From: Hymenolepis diminuta
Lineage: Eukaryota; Platyhelminthes; Cestoda; Cyclophyllidea; Hymenolepididae
NCBI GenBank assembly: GCA_900708905.1
Contig: CAADRB010000013.1
Location: 1,702,763 to 1,766,762, forward strand
DNA: 64,000 nucleotides
Direction of reading: 5' to 3'
Part shown: piece by piece, positions 39,612-52,200 of the stretch
Position numbering within the stretch: position 1 is the first letter of the stretch
Layout: each line of letters begins with the position of its first letter
The notes under the pieces: model-generated
Databases searched by the model: none
Told to the model about the DNA's origin: nothing
What the model saw: the letters and a program-made list of their open reading frames with translations, nothing else
Position numbers and translations under genes: made by a program

Positions 39612-42600
39612 GTGAGTCCTGGTTTTTAATTAATATTTGATTCAATTTTTATTGGACTTTATTTCGTTTTTCATATGAATCTAATCTTCTATGCTTGAGT
39701 ATCCCTATAGTGATAAAAAACACTGCTTTTATCTTTCGACTCTAAATATATTCCCTAATCACTAATATTTTCATGGACTGTTATCGTTTTCTTACAGAGG
39801 CGATAGCCTATCTTCTATAAAATGCGAGAAGCTTTTCTTCAGCCGTACAAATCTCGAGTTTGCAATCTATTTAAGACCAATTTAATTTGACTTTTGGGAA
39901 TTGAAATATTTACTAAAATGCTGACATATTCGCTTCACAGTGAGGTTGGTCTCATTTGAAGGTTAATTATATGATTAATTTACTTCAAGTTCCTTTTTTT
40001 ATTCGTTTTTTACAAAAAAACGTTCTAATAATTCTTCACAATTGTAATGCTTATATTTCAGTTTTCACGATATACTTGGAATGTCCGTTTTTTGTGTTAA
40101 TGTCAGTAAAGCTAATGGGTTTCACCATCACTTATTCTCGAACCTTCAATAGGAATATGAAGAAAGTTAAGCAGTCTAATTTCTTTTATTTCGTGCTTGT
40201 AAGTTATTTAAGTCATTTGCTGGTGTTCTTCCTGAATATTTTTCACGATACTTCATTGATCAATTTTGTACCTCTTAAGAATTTCGCTGGCTTACCGTAC
40301 TTTATAAGTCTACCAAATTTATTCTTGGTCGTGTTTATACTTCATATCGATATTCCGCTTCGTACTTCACTGAAATAAGGATGTTGGCTTCATTCACCAA
40401 ATCGGTCCATTTTCCCTGCCTGTTCACTGTAGCATTTGTCTATCATTACATCATCACTAAATGAGTTTAAAAGCATACTTTTAATTGTTTATTCAAGCAT
40501 GTTAATTTTATCTCATCCTCCTGAATTGTCTATATGGACAATTTGTGATCACGTTGGGATTTTGGTTGAACGGGATCCGAATTTGTAGTTATAGTGAAAT
40601 TTTATGTTAAAAACTCATTTTATTTTGTCTGGATTATTTCATTATAATTGCTCTAAATTTTGTCATATATTTTATAAATTAAACTAGATATGCGGCATTC
40701 ATTATAGAGATACGTGTAAAGAACTCCAAATTGGTATGCTTTCAGTCCTCTATCTTTATCCAATACATTGATTGTATGATAGCATAATTTGCATTAATCC
40801 TCAAGCCCCTTTATTTTAACTTAAATCAAGGACATAGAAATGATATATTGGAATATCTCTGATAAGATATTTCAACTAAATTTATTCCTAATTACAGTAT
40901 ATTGACAGAACTTAACCTGGGTGTTCTGAATTATATAAATACCCACTTTCCATCACTCTTCTTGTTGAACGGAATTAACCAATTTCCTGACCACATCATC
41001 GATGTACGCCGATGAGCCTCTATCTCATGGCCTCCAACTTTTTAGACTTGACCACTGCGTCATCGGGGAATATCAATTTATAACTAGACTCTCTCAGTAA
41101 AAATGATATTGTCAAGGATTAATTTAGTTAAAATAATTTAGTATTTTTACCCAACACTGCCACACAGCAATTGGAAGACATTTTTATTGCATAGGATATT
41201 TCGCAAAATTCCCAATATACCATGGAGTGATTATTTCTCCCTTCTACTAATTAAATTTCAAAGATTTTTATTAGCTCCATGCTTTTAGTTATTCTTTATT
41301 TATAAATGTTGAACATAGGCAAGTTCATACAGAGCTTTTATGTGTTACATTCTGGTGAGAAGGGAGGACGATCTGATATTTGGAATTTGGAATTTGGAAT
41401 TAGCCTTATTGATTACCCAGATTATATTATAGAGAGCACCTTTCGGCAACTTTTGCTAGAATATTTGCTAAGTTTGCCACTGTTTTCCATCAGAATTGAA
41501 AGTAATTAACCTCATAAGTTTTTCGACAGATTCTTGGTATTGATATTGGTTATGTCAAGGAATGAGGATGACATCCTGATAAGTAACACTCTTTTAACCT
41601 ACTTGGAGAAGTTTATGATAAAAATTTTACTAAGAACATCTAGGTTAATACGATTAATTGTCTGTCTACTAAAGGTAGATTGAATTTGAATAATTTTACA
41701 TAACAACATTTTGTCTCTGCTTCAGTTTTTAACTACGAGGCTATATATATATATATTGTTGATATATTGTTTAAATATACTGTCGAATTTTTGAAACACG
41801 ATTGATTTTGCTTATTTTAACAAATTTGGATGAAATTTATCAGTTTGATCTTTGCACGTTCGCTATGTGTTCAAAGTTAAGCTGATAAGTTTCCTATTTT
41901 GCGAAAATTTTGTTAAGGTGAAAGTTGTTTTAAGAACTGAACTAAACAAAGGACTTGCTTAGCAAAATATTTCCATCTTATTTGATATCAGTTAATAATC
42001 TATTAGGATAGAAATGGTGCCGAAACTCTTCTTATGAACTTTAGTTTCATTCCACTTTATCTCTCTTATCCATAAGGTTTCAACTAAAATTAATTTCCTA
42101 ACCTCTTATTCTTTTTATGTTCAAGATCTGGGGTTTTTAGTCTGTGTTAGTTGAGCTGTAAGGCGTCAGTTTAGTGTCAGTGATCAATTTCTATCTCCAA
42201 CACTTCAAGAATAGGGGATGCATGCTCACACAATTACTTCAAAGGGTCTCTTGGGTAAAAATTATTTTGCAATATACAATTGAAATTCAGTTTGTAAAAT
42301 ACATTTTCATTTGTGTTCTACTTGGGTGAACACAGCCTACTGAGCTTTGCTAACTGTTATGCTAAGTCTGTAAGCTACTGAAATCCATGTTAAGTAATTT
42401 TGTCTTCTCAGACATTCGAAGAAACAATGAAAAGAGTCGGCAAGATCGACTCTTCTTGATTAGATAATACTGGTCAATATGCACTGGACATTGTGGACAA
42501 GCATAGGCTTCAATCCAGGGAGGAGAGTCATATATTCGAATTTTGGAACGCGAGATACCCATTAATTAAATATTCCACAAACCGAATCCAAAAGGTCAAA

Positions 42601-45600
42601 TAAAGTAAGACTCTTTGATACCCTGATGTTGCTTTCTGTATCCTTATGATCCCAGCCCTCGCCCTTTTCATTTAGGAAACTTTCTGTTAACAGATTTCAG
42701 TTACTTCCCACAATTAAAGTAGGGGATACACACAATATATGAACTGTAACTGTATATTTTGGCACACCATTGTCTTTTCCTGTTTAATAAGTCCAACGAA
42801 GAAACGATTTTTGGAATTCGGTTTTTCGAGTTGATTGAAAGTGCAACATATGAATAATTCATTTATAATCATAATCCCTTTCCAGTCGCCACAGGCACAT
42901 TTTCCCAGGCCAATTTTGAGGTCGTAACAATTTGTAATATGCAGTATTGATCGCTCATTTTCCGTGTAATTTTCTCCTTCAACACAAATTAAATTGTCTC
43001 ATTCACGAAATCTTTTTAGTGACTGAAATTGGACCATTTCAGATGGTCCCCGATCGGTCGGGATATTTGTTGTGTCTTTAACTTTATGATAAAACAATTC
43101 CAAAATGTCGTTAAGTTATTTAGAATAAATGAAGTGCTGTCATACAGATTGAAACTCAATAAATAAAAACCTATATATGGTTAGTAAAATTCGTTTTCGA
43201 ACTTGTGACTTTATCTCTGAAAAGTTTACACGCTCTGCAATAGATAATTTATTCGGTCTCACATGCAATAACTATGAGGCGTCTCCGTTCGATGATTGGT
43301 TGCTGAAGATTAGTATTTTGAGCTCCGTAATTCCTTAAGCATTTAGGTTAATAACCAATGATTGGGGTATTTATACATTCATAAGAATATTTAATGCAGA
43401 ACAAGTTGATATATGTTCTTATCATTTCAATCTCTGGTTAGATGAAAGTAACCATTGTTTCATACGCTTATTTGATTGGTATAAATTATTGCTTATGCAC
43501 GAAATAAACCCATGAATTTCTATCTAGGAGTACGTTTTATATCTTTCCTGTATTTAAGCACGCAGAATGATAGGGCTGAAAAAAGCTATTTTATTTGTTC
43601 GACCACGGTATTTGTAATTTATTCATTTTAAATATTTTGAAATTGAATAGACAAAACCCATGATATGATATGCCTCACATGATTTCTGTCCTAATCATTC
43701 TCAGATAATTATTTTGAATAGATTGAGGAGGCTTTAGGATTGTCCAACCCTGACTTAATCACTACTCTCTAGAGACGAGTTCTTTGTTGACTGACTTGCG
43801 CACTTATTCGAGATAAAAGAAGATGGATTTTGAACTCGTTGGATCTAGATAAGAAAACGTAGTTTGCAATTTCAGATTTCGATTTTAATCTCTTTTATAT
43901 ATTGGGTTATAGCTAAAAGGTTCTTTAAATATAATGAGGTGATAAGGATAGCTTGTTTTATCTTGCATTTTCAGAATCCTTATTTATTTATCCTAACCTC
44001 TTTGTTGATATGTGAAAATGAAAGGGATGGTGCGTTAAGCCACTTAATTTGTTTTCGGGATCATATCGATTAATTGTGATAGTGAGAAGATATTATTTGC
44101 GAAACGGTTTTATGCTCGGTCAATAAATCATATGAAACGGATTCATATCCCGCATCCAATGAACTGAAACAATCAAATATATGGGCTAATAATAACAGTC
44201 TTAGGATAGATAGTTATGCTGAGACCATCATGCATGCAGAATGTTGACGCATTTGTCGGCTTTATATGAACTGTCATGTGATGAAGCTTTTTAAGTTTGC
44301 TCTGATTTGAAAATGGATGCTAACTTCTGACAATAAAACTAATCATGCATTTCTTTTATTGAATACATGATATCTACTCAGTTTCTTGACTATGCGTTTT
44401 GTTGGTGGCGAATCGGTGAACTCGTATATCTGAAAAGCTTGGATTCACGCGTTCGACGCTCTTCAAATGAATAGAAAGCTAACCACTCTGATCAAGGAAA
44501 GAATTCTAGAATGCAATTTTCTCGTCCGATTGGTTCTATGATGCTACTCCTGAAGGAAAGAGTTCTTTTCAAATGATCCGGGACTAAGTTTAATTACGTA
44601 CGACTATTATAGCCCATTTTATGGAGATCGGTAGAATCTTAACACGATTATTGACAATGTTCTTATTAATCTCGTTGGACATTCTCAAATATTCTTAGAC
44701 TATAAGTACTTATACCGTTACGATTTTGATTATCAGTCACCGTTGAAATCACAGATTCACAAACTAATTTAAGCAGATCTCTTCCTGCGCACGGTGAATG
44801 ACGTAATGAGAAAGATAAAGTCGTCACCTTGAGAGCTATTAAATAGTCGCAGTGTTCCTTGGCTTCCTGATTTATTTATCATATCAACTTCACCATCTGG
44901 TTCCTCTAACGACATATTCTGTTTCGGCTATGAACTTTCGCTTATTAGGGTTTTGATTTGGTAGATTAAGGTTCGCTATTGTCTCTCTACTGAACCATGC
45001 TCCAAACCTGACCATTTCAAACAAATTTATTTCCGGGAATTTAAGAGAATAAAAAGACCAAATTTTTATGATGAGAAAGTATCTTAACAGGGAAACGGTC
45101 AAATAATCCAATAGGGGATAAGGAAAAGAAGTCGTGAAGGGAACTATGTCAATGTATCTAAGGGGTCTTATTTGGATTATATTAATATTTTTACGTTCAG
45201 TACTTAAAGTATTATATCTTAGTGTTTCAGGTCTCACATTTCAGTATTTGACCTCTAGGTTCCTGAACCAGCTCGTATCCACTATGTTCAGACCTTATAA
45301 TCGCCCCACCTCGAAAGGTTGCGTAAATATCCCTTTCTTAAAAAATGGATGCAATCTACATCTCTATTCGGAATTCATCTCCACAGTCAATCATTCCAGA
45401 ATAAATAAATTTTTTTGTTGAGTCTATTTTACTCTGAGCATCGGTTGACAGTTCTCGATTAATTAGAATTGTCAGATGTTTTCCTCATCGTCAGTTAGGT
45501 TGTCTACTGAATCAGATGTAATTTTTCCATAAGTATACCATCTTCGGGAATTTAGTTATAAATATGTTCTAATTGAAGTGTCCTATGTAAAATAGTATAT

Positions 45601-46949
45601 GGGTGAAATAAATTATCGAAAGTTGGATTTTTATCTAAAAGATTGGCCATCGTAAACCAACTTTTTTTGGACATTTTAAGAGACGAATCAACGGAGATGG
45701 TTTACGTGAACACTCAATGTACTCAAACGGTAAATAGACCTTGAACAACTCAGCCATGAACATACCAAGGACTATGAATCAAATTCTAAATCCTCATTCT
45801 CCCTTACTTCCGTAGCTAATCGTCTCGAGTCCAGGCAGATAGTTAGAATCAAGGTAGCCACTGGAGATAGCAACAATTGGTGATAAGGCCTAGTACTCAG
45901 TAAGTTATTACGGCATTCCGAATAGAAGCCAGTGCCTTTCAACCTTGATTAATTTCTTTCGAATGCTTGAGGACAAGTCAAGTAAGAACTCAATGTTTGA
46001 ATTTTGGACTTCAAATATAGGAAGTGAGTGATCTTAGAAGTAACCTTAGTAAATAAGTTTATAAAGCAGTTGTCCAAAGAGTCATTCGAGTCGATTTCGT
46101 AAATATACAATAAAAATAATAATTTTTTCATCAGGGGATCATTTTTTCCTCTTTGGTTTGTAATAAGAATCCTTAAATGCACAGTCCACCACAAAATTTA
46201 ACCTATTTATATTTAAGGGTTCTCCGGGTATTGGTAAAAGATCATTCGAAAATAGCCGTTCTTGGAAAGTACATGTTGGGACACCTATAATTGTCAGGAG
46301 TTTCAAATAAGTATTGCAGTTAAAAAATAAAAATTTATCTAGAATCACTTGGGTAAAAATTGTCAAAATTTGTTACCGGTCGAATTTTCAAAATGAGATG
46401 AAAATTACATCGTTTCCTAGAGGAGGGAAATGCTTAAGGGTTAAAATTCTGTCTGTATATGGAATTCTTGTTCGCTTTGTTTAATTTTTTTGCGATATCT
46501 TATTAAATGACCTTGCTCTCTCCATGAATACAATTTTCTCTTTGATCCGATCTCTCACACTTCACAATCGTGCAATCTTATACTCACCTTGCTCAGATTT
46601 CTGGAATGCCAACTCTATATCCATGTTTTCTTTTCTCCTGAAGTGTAATTTCATCCATATTTTATCTTTCACAGTTTGGCTTCCTTTCTGAAATACTTTG
46701 AAAGTACCTGACCATAAAATAGTTTGCAAATCAAAAATTAATGTTTTATTTTTAACCAGTTCAACTGCGCCAGTAGATAAATTACAGATCTTATCAAGGA
46801 GGGGAGCTGAAATTACAGATGAATATCTCTAAATGACGTATTTAGAATTAAATCGAAAGATTTCGTTCCTTGAGCAAATTTTTATTGTCCTTAGAAGCTT
46901 CTTGGCTTGGGATATTTGAGTGCATTAACTTTGGTTGAAGTTTAGTTGT

Positions 46950-47105
46950 GAAGACTGTTGAGTGGCGTAGTGTACTCGTCTATAAGTCAGAAATCCTGGG
47001 ATACAGTAGCGTGAATGGCGGGCCCCAATGGTTAATTTTGGCAAATGGAAGGGGTAGTAAACTGCGAGTTTCTGAGATCAGGGTACCTCCAGGCCACCTT
47101 TCCAT
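46950..47105 (+). repeat. tRNA-derived SINE-like element
   Basis: The head reads GAGTGGCGTAGTGTACTCGT followed by CTATAAGTCAGAAATCCTGG. It resembles the 26,860 element (CTCGTCTACGAAGTCAGCGG) in both sequence and spacing. A short body follows. It is decayed and contains no functional tRNA. Confidence 0.4.
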
Positions 47106-49046
47106 AATTGGCTCCGGAAGTTTTCTGGACTTCATCATTCTACAAACAAATTATTTAGTGTTCTCGCAATACTTTTCACAAAAAAGTTCTAATTCGTTTG
47201 TTAAAAGATGAAAGCCTACATCTTATATTATCAGTTGGCCAATCCTGTCCAGTAGAGCGGTTATTAAGAACAGGCTGGAATTTGCAGTTTAATTGACGTG
47301 ATATTTACCCGTACAATTTAATAAATTAAGGTCAGGGATTAGTTCTAATGGATAATAAAGTTGCATTTCATGAAGCAATTGTCTAAACAAAACCGAATAA
47401 ATGGTCTCAAAATCGATTGGTCATTTCAGCGTTTGTTACTTTTCTTTGCCAATGATTCTAGTATTATTCAAAGAGATTAGCATTGAATCTCCTGTGGTAC
47501 ATGATTAGAAAATGCAAATTATTTACAAATTAATAGTCTCTTCTTTCTTTGGATTTTCTTTTCACGAAATCTTTCTTTAATTTATATTTAAAATATTTCC
47601 CCTTCTTTTAAGGCTTACTCTTTGTGTTTGCTCTAAATTTTTGAGCCGGTAGTTCTTTGTGCACTGAGGTGAATGTGAGCTTTTATTAAGAAAATTTATC
47701 TCGATTTAGCCCTTGAATTTGGGTGGGGATGTCCCTTTAAGCCTTCTTCCCACATATTTTCATTTTTCCTCTTCCTTTTAATAGTAAAATTTTGCAAGAT
47801 TTTGGATGCCCTTTGCGGGTTGCAATTTAAAAATGAGAAATAAATTTGAATCCGTATCCAACAGGTGCTCTTGGGTAGTAGAATAGACACCTTTTTCAAA
47901 TTAATACGTCCAAACATTCAATTTCATCAACTGATTAACAAGATCGGAACATCACCTATTTGAACTCATTCAGGAGCTTTGGTGTCGAATATCTATGTGG
48001 AATATCTATTATAAGAAAGAGGGGAATGTTGTGTAATCAGAATTTAAACGCTACTCAACATCCTTCCTTAATGTGTCTGATATTCGACTATTTCACTCCT
48101 TAACTTCTCGAAATTGAATCTTTTTGTCGAGGCTACCATTTTTGGTAAAAGATATATTAAGATTTCCTATTTTAATATCTCTTCGCATGTTCAGTAGCAA
48201 CTGTTTCATATAGTGTATCTTGTGAACGTGTATATTTTAAGAAACTTACATAAATTTTGTTATATCTTGAGCTATTATTCCTCTTACTGATCTATCAAAT
48301 TATTATCCTTTATTTCATTCTATCATATTGCTTTCTATTTCGCCTAGTGGTTTAGTTAATACGTTCCGTTAATTTGTGTTTAGCATGTTCCCTTCACTGC
48401 ATTCTATTATACGCAATACCTTCGTGAATGATATAATTCTTGTTTCTGAATAACTTGGGTATCAGCGGTTATCATTGAACTCACTTCTGTTTCTTGTCGT
48501 AAAACCGTACTTGTTTTATGTTTTCTGTGTTCCGTTCCTCCATACACTGTGAAAAGTAGCGCTGTACTTTTAGAGAATATCAGTGATTAACAGGTGTGGT
48601 TGTTTGTTTAGGTGACTCGGATTCCCAAGCTATTCCAGAAATGTATCTGCACTTTTCTTCCGATATCATTCAAAAATTTGCTTCTCGCTTTCCGAACTTT
48701 TGTAAAGTATACATCTTCTATGCTGCTGCAATGCTCGGAAGTCTATTTTCTACCGCCATGATATATCTGCCTACCGGACTACGATTGGTTCAGACTAGAG
48801 AGAGAAAGAGAGTTAAGGTCAAATGCAGTTAACCCAAAACAATTTTTTAATCAGTCGGCGACATTATATGGGAATACAAATTATCTTCCTGTTGTTGGTG
48901 TTGGGGGATAGAAATACCGCTTGATTGATAACAGTTTTAGTAGATGAATTCTTCATAAGTTCTCAAGACTACGATTCAGCTCAATTTTCTGCATATTATC
49001 GCATAGAATATGTTTGTTAATTCCAGATCCGAAAAGGTGGAAAGAG

Positions 49047-49265
49047 ATGTCGTCCACGACAAAGTTGTCCAAATTGCAGGTTCGTGGTTCGGGAGGACCA
49101 GATTCCCAACAGCAACAACAGAACCAGTCGAGTGGAGTTGTGCGTCTGCATTCTGTAACCGCATGTCCTTCAGCCACGGCTTCTTCAGTGAATATCTTCC
49201 GAAGTCTCTCCGCCATCCATCCCTCTGCAACCTATTTGGATGTTGCTTCCACGGCTGGTATCCAA
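49047..49265 (+). CDS. MCT gene 2, coding exon 1 (N-terminal tail)
   Basis: Encodes residues 1-73 from ATG 49047 to GGTATCCAA before donor GTACGT (phase 0). It has a short Gln run (SQQQQQNQ) and the motifs RLHSVT, NIFRSLSAIH and LDVASTAGIQ shared with the paralogue. An acceptor (AATTCCAG) ends at 49026, mirroring the acceptor before the other gene's ATG, so the exon probably starts at 49027. Confidence 0.85.
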
Positions 49266-52200
49266 GTACGTCACAATGAGACCACGCATTAGCTTTTCCA
49301 GTGCTTAAATGGGATATCCATAGCCTTAAGTTGTCAGTTGATATCCCGAGTCCCATTGATCCGATAGAAAAGATATGATTTCTTTATAACAAATTTGTTG
49401 CTAGTACCTCTTGGTCCTAATTCATGCAACATCGATAACGATTGGGAGCAGGTGAGACACTTATTATGAGAGCATAGAAATGTAGAATTTGAAAGGTCAC
49501 TGTTACAGCGATCTATATTATGGAAATTTACAATATCGTGTTGTTGAAACTGAATACTCAGAAATGCAATGTTCTTCCTATTTGAGTATGGTGAATTTCC
49601 TTACTTATCCTGAGGATATTTAAGACTTATTAATCCGTAACTACTTTTAATAATTGTGATCACATATTACAAATTATTACGAAGAGCGAATCAAATTACT
49701 GAATTTGAGTTATTGAATTATTTAATAGATACTATATGCAGTTCATTTGATTTGATCGGGTACTAATTAAGACGGACATATGCATACCCCAGAAGGTGAA
49801 ATGTAGAGATTTAAAAACCCAATTCGCAATCTGTCCACCTTTGTCTTGAGAACTTTCCGTCTGGTTAAAAGTGGGTTTTAAAGGTCATTGGATGACAATT
49901 GGATCTTTGACTATATTTACCTAAAAAGACTTGGTACATCAGTGGTTCATATTTAAAACGCTTAATTAATTACAACCATTTGCAATTGCCTTTTTAGGAT
50001 TCACTTTGTGCTTAGATGAATCCTAATTCAGTATGTGTATATCTTCATATACACATATATACATATCACAAGTACACGTCATTTAATTATATAAATTATT
50101 CCCTCCTCCCCTCCTCAACCCATAATTAAATTATATATGCCTGGACGTGGGTGGGTATGACATAATAAAAGTTATTTAATGACTTTTAATCTTCACATTG
50201 TTGTCGACCAAACATACACTTTTCTATACCTTTTTTTGATCTCCTTCCAACCGCTATTTGGGATATTCCTAGTATCATGCTAAAAGTTCATGCTCAGAGG
50301 ACGTGGAAACGACTTATCAATTAGAGAGACCGTCGTAAACACGTTGGTTGGCACTCCATGTCTAAGAAGGTTAGATGTATTAAAGTGATGTTTTAATTTA
50401 CCAGTTTAGTTCGGTAAAAGAAAAGTTTGACAAAATTTGAATTACCCTGAGGACCAGGCCTTTAGATTTTGAATAAAAATGCCCGGAATACATTATGTAT
50501 ATAACAATAGCTAATTATTAAGTTATTTATATTAAATATTTTGTCATAAATAATTAAAGGCGGTTCTTGCAATCCGCTCACATGCGTATTTATTTCGGAC
50601 TAAATGGATTCCGCGTTCATGATTTAGAGAAAGTCGCCACCGCTCAATCTTAGAAACTTATGCAATTCCAGACAAACTGTTATTGATTAGCAGTATTTAA
50701 AAATGAATTTTGAGTGGATACTTTCCCCGAAAGCAGTGTTTAAAGTCATTGGCGTGGTCATCGCGATAAAAATATTTCCAACAAGATTTTGTCATTCGTT
50801 GCTGTGAAAAGCAAAATAATACGAATCATATCGTGGTAAAGCATCTGAACACCGAACAAAAGGATGCAGGAGATGAGGAGCATCTTCTTACCTCATACGA
50901 TTTTTGGATTCATAAGGTTGTCCACTTGTAAGTCAGCGGAGTAGAGTTCACTGTTTCAAGTTTTCATATTTCTAATATCATATTTTCAAATTTGTCTCCT
51001 AAATTATTATATGCTAGTGTTCAGTTTCCCCGATCAGCAATGTTCGGAACCATTTCATCTATTTATGCTAATCCTTCTCTGTGGTATTCATAAGCCCAGA
51101 CACACGCTTATCATTTATCTAATAGTACGGTTATCTCTATCTCGCATTTTTCCTCTTTTCCAATCTCTCACTTCTCACGTATTTTAATCAGGCCATCATT
51201 TTCCATGTTCACCTTATTAGCAATAGCAGTTAATGCAGACACTTAGAGAACAACACTTGAATGGTTCAGGCCAGCCTTTATTATGCAGAACCACATAAAC
51301 GTTAAAACATACCCAAACATTATTCCGCCTGGGAATGGAGAACCAAATAATCATTAAAGCTATAATAGGGAGAAAATAGAGCATGCATGGAAGGGAATCA
51401 TGAGGAGCCAAGGTGACGGACCCATAGTAGAGTTGGATATTATGCCGAAAAACTTTCAAATAATGAATTACCAATCGTTTTTTTCTTCGCGTCTAGGTCA
51501 TCCGTCCAGAGACCCATCCAGAGGCTTTTGTTCCGGTGCCCCCAGACGGCGGATGGGGTTGGATCGTGGTGTTCGCAGCCTTTGTCACCAACCTCATCAT
51601 CGATGGCATCTGCGTCTCCTTTGGAATCATGGTCACTGATCTGGTGGATCATTTCAATTCCACCGTTGCTACAGTTATGCTCATGGGATCGCTACTCCTC
51701 GGTGTCTATCAGATTGTTGGTGAGTCAGACAACATTCCATCTTTAATGTTCAATCCCCGTTACGTCATAATTATCTCGTTTCTTATCTTTGCGTATCACA
51801 ACATGCATTCATTTTCTAAGTAAAATCAACAGTCATTTGTATTGATAAGCATTCTTTTGAAACGGATATTTTATTAAATCCTTTTGAAGTAGAATATTCC
51901 GTCAGAATAGGATTTATGTTAATTCTAGCTTTAAAGATCGCTTAGACTTAGAAAATAAAATTAGAATTTGTTATACCTGGTCTTGTCTTTCTCCATATCT
52001 TGATTGGGTTTGATCATTTCGTTCTTTTCGGGATAAGAAATGGCCTTATAAAAGTGATCAAAGATTGAAACGTCATTTGATGTTGATATTAGCCCCAATC
52101 ACTATTTGGACAAGGGGTTAAGAGCTTGCAAAAATATATTTACTGAGGCAAGGAAGCGAATTGTAAAATTTCGTCCTGAAACTGACGGTTTTCATGGCTT

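Larger units (their letters stand above)
37477..49026. other. Intergenic region between the ZYG11-like gene and MCT gene 2
   Basis: About 11.5 kb of A+T-rich sequence. It holds a duplicated block with AP-1-like sites (38611-38933), CCAAT clusters at 39438-39533 and 43295-43476, a short TA run near 41742-41755, and a SINE-like head near 46955. The longest open frame (39956-40378, 140 codons) is Phe/Leu/Ile-rich, as expected of A+T-rich DNA, and matches no family I know. Part of this region is probably the first intron of MCT gene 2. Confidence 0.55.

Noticed and set aside
39956..40378. 140-codon plus-strand open frame, the longest in its region
   Set aside because: It is dominated by Phe, Leu and Ile, as expected of A+T-rich DNA, has no recognisable motif or flanking splice signals, and no homologue is known to me.
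48596..48832. 78-codon plus-strand open frame with a hydrophobic stretch, just before MCT gene 2
   Set aside because: It is not in frame with the transporter, has no recognised family, and the paralogous gene has nothing comparable upstream.
48976..49356. 126-codon minus-strand open frame opposite MCT gene 2 exon 1
   Set aside because: It is the antisense shadow of the coding exon and shows no family resemblance.
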